From Primorskyibacter flagellatus (GTDB lineage Bacteria > Pseudomonadota > Alphaproteobacteria > Rhodobacterales > Rhodobacteraceae), in the NCBI RefSeq assembly GCF_014638275.1, contig NZ_BMFJ01000001.1, positions 868,001 through 932,000 of the forward strand: a stretch of 64,000 nucleotides of DNA, written 5' to 3'. Both the position numbers and the translations under genes were made by a program. The notes under the pieces are model-generated. The model made no database searches, was not told the origin of the DNA, and was given only the letters and a program-made list of their open reading frames with translations. This document shows, one piece after another, positions 62,110-64,000 of the stretch (positions are counted from its first letter, which is position 1; the number at the start of each line of letters is the position of its first letter).

Positions 62110-62862
62110 TCAGTCGAGCAGCGGCAGACCCAGGATGACTGCCGCCGCGATCAGGATATAGGCTGCGGTGCGGTAGAGACCCTCGCGCTCCGGCCGGAAC
62201 AGGCGGCGGCCAAGCACCGTGCCCGCACCGTAGGGGACCAGCATCAGCAGGCCAAGGGGCACCACCGCCCAGGTGACGACGCCCTGCGCGGCCATGAGGG
62301 GCAGCAGCAGGACGCTAGTGACGGTAAGGAAGACGAGGGTGCTGGCGCGGCTGCGCACGGCACCGTCACGACCGGCGAGCTGGAAGATCACCACAGCCGG
62401 GCCGAGCAGGCCGGTTGCGCCGCCCAGGAAGCCTGCGGCGAGGCCGACACCGGCACGGGTGCGCCGGCCCGGGGTTGCTGCATAGCGCCAGCCGGAGATC
62501 AGGGCGACCAGCGTGGCGGAGATCACCGCGACGACCGCCCATCTCAGCGCGGTGACGTCGGCGTGTTTCAGCACCCAGATCCCGGCCGTTGCGCTGAGGC
62601 AGGCGGTGACGATCTGCAGGGTGACGGCGGGACGGTCGACCTCTCTCCACGCTTTCGGAACGACGGTGAAGAGCGAGGCGATGGCGGAGACGTTGAAGGA
62701 GGCGATGGCGATCTCGAGCGGCACCACCCGCGCTGCCACCGGCAGGAAGATCAGCGCCGCGCCGAACCCGGCAAAGCCGTAGACGACGCCGGCGATGAAG
62801 ACGGTGACCAGCAGGACGGCAAGCCCGAAGGACGTGACGCCTTCGGGCAGCCAGTCAGGCAT
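62110..62862 (-). CDS. TauE/SafE family sulfite/organosulfonate exporter-like permease
   Basis: 250 residues with about eight transmembrane helices. VVYGFAGFGAALIFLPV at the N-terminus and GFLGGATGLLGPAVVIF at the middle are the repeated Gly-rich halves of TauE/SafE proteins. Substrate unknown. It overlaps the secF stop by 8 bp. Confidence 0.87.
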   Translation of the reverse strand: MPDWLPEGVTSFGLAVLLVTVFIAGVVYGFAGFGAALIFLPVAARVVPLEIAIASFNVSAIASLFTVVPKAWREVDRPAVTLQIVTACLSATAGIWVLKHADVTALRWAVVAVISATLVALISGWRYAATPGRRTRAGVGLAAGFLGGATGLLGPAVVIFQLAGRDGAVRSRASTLVFLTVTSVLLLPLMAAQGVVTWAVVPLGLLMLVPYGAGTVLGRRLFRPEREGLYRTAAYILIAAAVILGLPLLD

Positions 62863-63823
62863 CGATATTGGCGAACTGGTTGCCGGTGGTGTCGGTCGGC
62901 TTGGACCAGTCGCGCTTCACTCCGAGCCAGAGCACGATGTTCTTGGCCACGTAGACCGAGGAGTAGGTGCCGACGACGATGCCCCAGGTGATCGCGAAGA
63001 CGAAACCGCGGATCACGTCCCCGCCAAGCGCCAGCAGCGCGATCAGGGCGATCAGCGTTGTGCCGGACGTCATGAGCGTACGGCTCAGCGTTTCGTTGAC
63101 CGAGAGGTTCATGACGTCCTGCAACGGCATCGTCTTGTACTTCCGCAGGTTCTCGCGCAGGCGGTCGAAGATGACCACCGTGTCGTTGATCGAGTAGCCG
63201 ATGATCGTCAGCAGCGCGGCGATGGTGGCGAGGTCGAAGCGGATCTGCAGCAGGGAGAAGATGCCGATGGTGACCAGCACGTCGTGGAACAGCGCCGCGA
63301 CCGCGCCGACGGAGAACTGCCATTCGAAGCGCAGCCAGATATAGATCAGGATGGCCGCAAGGGCTGCGGCCACCGCCAGCACCGCGGTCTGCACCAGCTC
63401 GCCCGACACCTTGGGGCCGACGGATTCGACCTGGGTGAAGTGCACGGATTCGTCGACGGTCTTCAGCGCGGTTTCCACGGCGGCGATGGTGTCGGCGGGC
63501 AGGCTTTCCTCGCCCTCCTGGGACTGGATGCGGATCATCGCGACATGCTGGTTCGCGTCGAAGGAGGGATCGAAGACCTCGGAGATCGACACGTCGCCAA
63601 GGCCGAGCGGATCGATGGCTGCGCGGTACGCGCCCACATCGACGGCCTGTTCGGACTGGGTGCGCAGTGTCGTGCCGCCGCGGAAGTCGATGCCGAAGTT
63701 CAGCCCGACGGTAAGCCAGAGCGCCAGCGAAGCGATCATCATGACCACGGAGAAGCCGAAGGTCACGGTGCGGTACTTGAAGAAGTCCCAGTTGGTCTGA
63801 TCGGGTACGAGTTTCAGGCGCAT
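62855..63823 (-). CDS. secF: Protein translocase subunit SecF
   Basis: 322 residues. VGLNFGIDFRGGTTLRTQ near the start is the SecF/SecD membrane signature, with six transmembrane helices and GYSINDTVVIFDRLREN in the C-terminal half. With SecD it uses proton motive force to pull exported proteins through SecYEG. It starts 1 bp after the secD stop. Confidence 0.95.
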   Translation of the reverse strand: MRLKLVPDQTNWDFFKYRTVTFGFSVVMMIASLALWLTVGLNFGIDFRGGTTLRTQSEQAVDVGAYRAAIDPLGLGDVSISEVFDPSFDANQHVAMIRIQSQEGEESLPADTIAAVETALKTVDESVHFTQVESVGPKVSGELVQTAVLAVAAALAAILIYIWLRFEWQFSVGAVAALFHDVLVTIGIFSLLQIRFDLATIAALLTIIGYSINDTVVIFDRLRENLRKYKTMPLQDVMNLSVNETLSRTLMTSGTTLIALIALLALGGDVIRGFVFAITWGIVVGTYSSVYVAKNIVLWLGVKRDWSKPTDTTGNQFANIDA

Positions 63824-63824
63824 G

Positions 63825-64000
63825 TCAGACCTCGATCGTTTTGGGGCGGGCGCGGTCGAACCAGGTCACGATCAGCAGCCGCGTCACGAAGATCGCGGTG
63901 AAGACCGAGGTCAGGATGCCGATGCCAAGTGTCACCGCAAAGCCGCGCACCGGGCCGGAGCCGAGTACGAAGAGGATGAGCGCGATGATGAAGGTGGTGA
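63825..64000 (-). CDS. secD: Protein translocase subunit SecD (C-terminal fragment)
   Basis: Only the last 57 residues are in the window, up to the TGA at 63825. They read [39 protein letters not shown] and end RPKTIEV, matching the last two transmembrane helices of SecD. The rest lies beyond the right edge. Confidence 0.92.
   Translation of the reverse strand, partial: TTFIIALILFVLGSGPVRGFAVTLGIGILTSVFTAIFVTRLLIVTWFDRARPKTIEV

Overview
The window is high-GC DNA with densely packed, often overlapping genes. Family content (SecDF with TauE and an Mth938-like protein, SelO, DUF1036 and DUF1697 proteins) and the intergenic repeat elements fit an alphaproteobacterium, most likely Rhodobacteraceae (Roseobacter-like). 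No species can be named from the sequence alone.

Layout. Positions 1-6.7 kb hold the start of a HAD phosphatase, a tRNA-Val and a 1,931-residue autotransporter closed by a clear terminator. Positions 6.8-44.0 kb are an almost uninterrupted type VI secretion (T6SS) island. Its forward arm is tssK, tssL (with an OmpA domain), tssM, tagF, pppA and ppkA. Its reverse arm reads from a promoter near 44.0 kb: vgrG, a DUF4123 adaptor, a candidate toxin, a candidate immunity gene, PAAR, an unknown gene, tagH (FHA), tssA, tssB, tssC, hcp, tssE, tssF, tssG and tssH (clpV). Every core component is present except a recognisable TssJ lipoprotein. Between the two arms (17.3-26.5 kb) sits an envelope module: an ExbB-ExbD-ExbD-TonB-like motor operon with small periplasmic proteins, a DUF1036 protein, a secreted protein with a peptidoglycan-binding-like motif, a membrane-anchored M23 plus lytic transglycosylase enzyme, and an unknown protein.

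Positions 44.2-44.9 kb carry two identical tRNA-Asp genes, each followed by a two-hairpin repeat. The rest (44.9-64.0 kb) is ordinary chromosome: an acetyltransferase, a glycosyltransferase, a dehalogenase-like hydrolase with an M20 peptidase, DUF1697, a nuclease-like protein, membrane proteins, SelO, an isolated lower-GC LysM protein, nucleoside hydrolase with GNAT, a TetR/AhpD-like divergent pair with an operator, an iron-type binding protein, MazG, amidohydrolase with agmatinase, and secD-secF-tauE-Mth938.

How the parts may work together. PpkA, PppA and FHA protein TagH form the threonine-phosphorylation switch of T6SS; repeated Asp-Arg-Thr motifs in the TssL and PpkA tails are candidate phosphosites. 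The most striking observation is that the periplasmic C-terminal domain of kinase PpkA resembles the C-terminal domain of the neighbouring TonB-like protein, encoded tail-to-tail only 6 bp away. That protein is encoded with an ExbB and two ExbDs, one of which has Asn in place of the proton-carrying Asp. I infer a proton-motive-force-linked sensing or envelope-remodelling module coupled to this T6SS. The vgrG-DUF4123-toxin-immunity-PAAR block is a candidate effector cassette.
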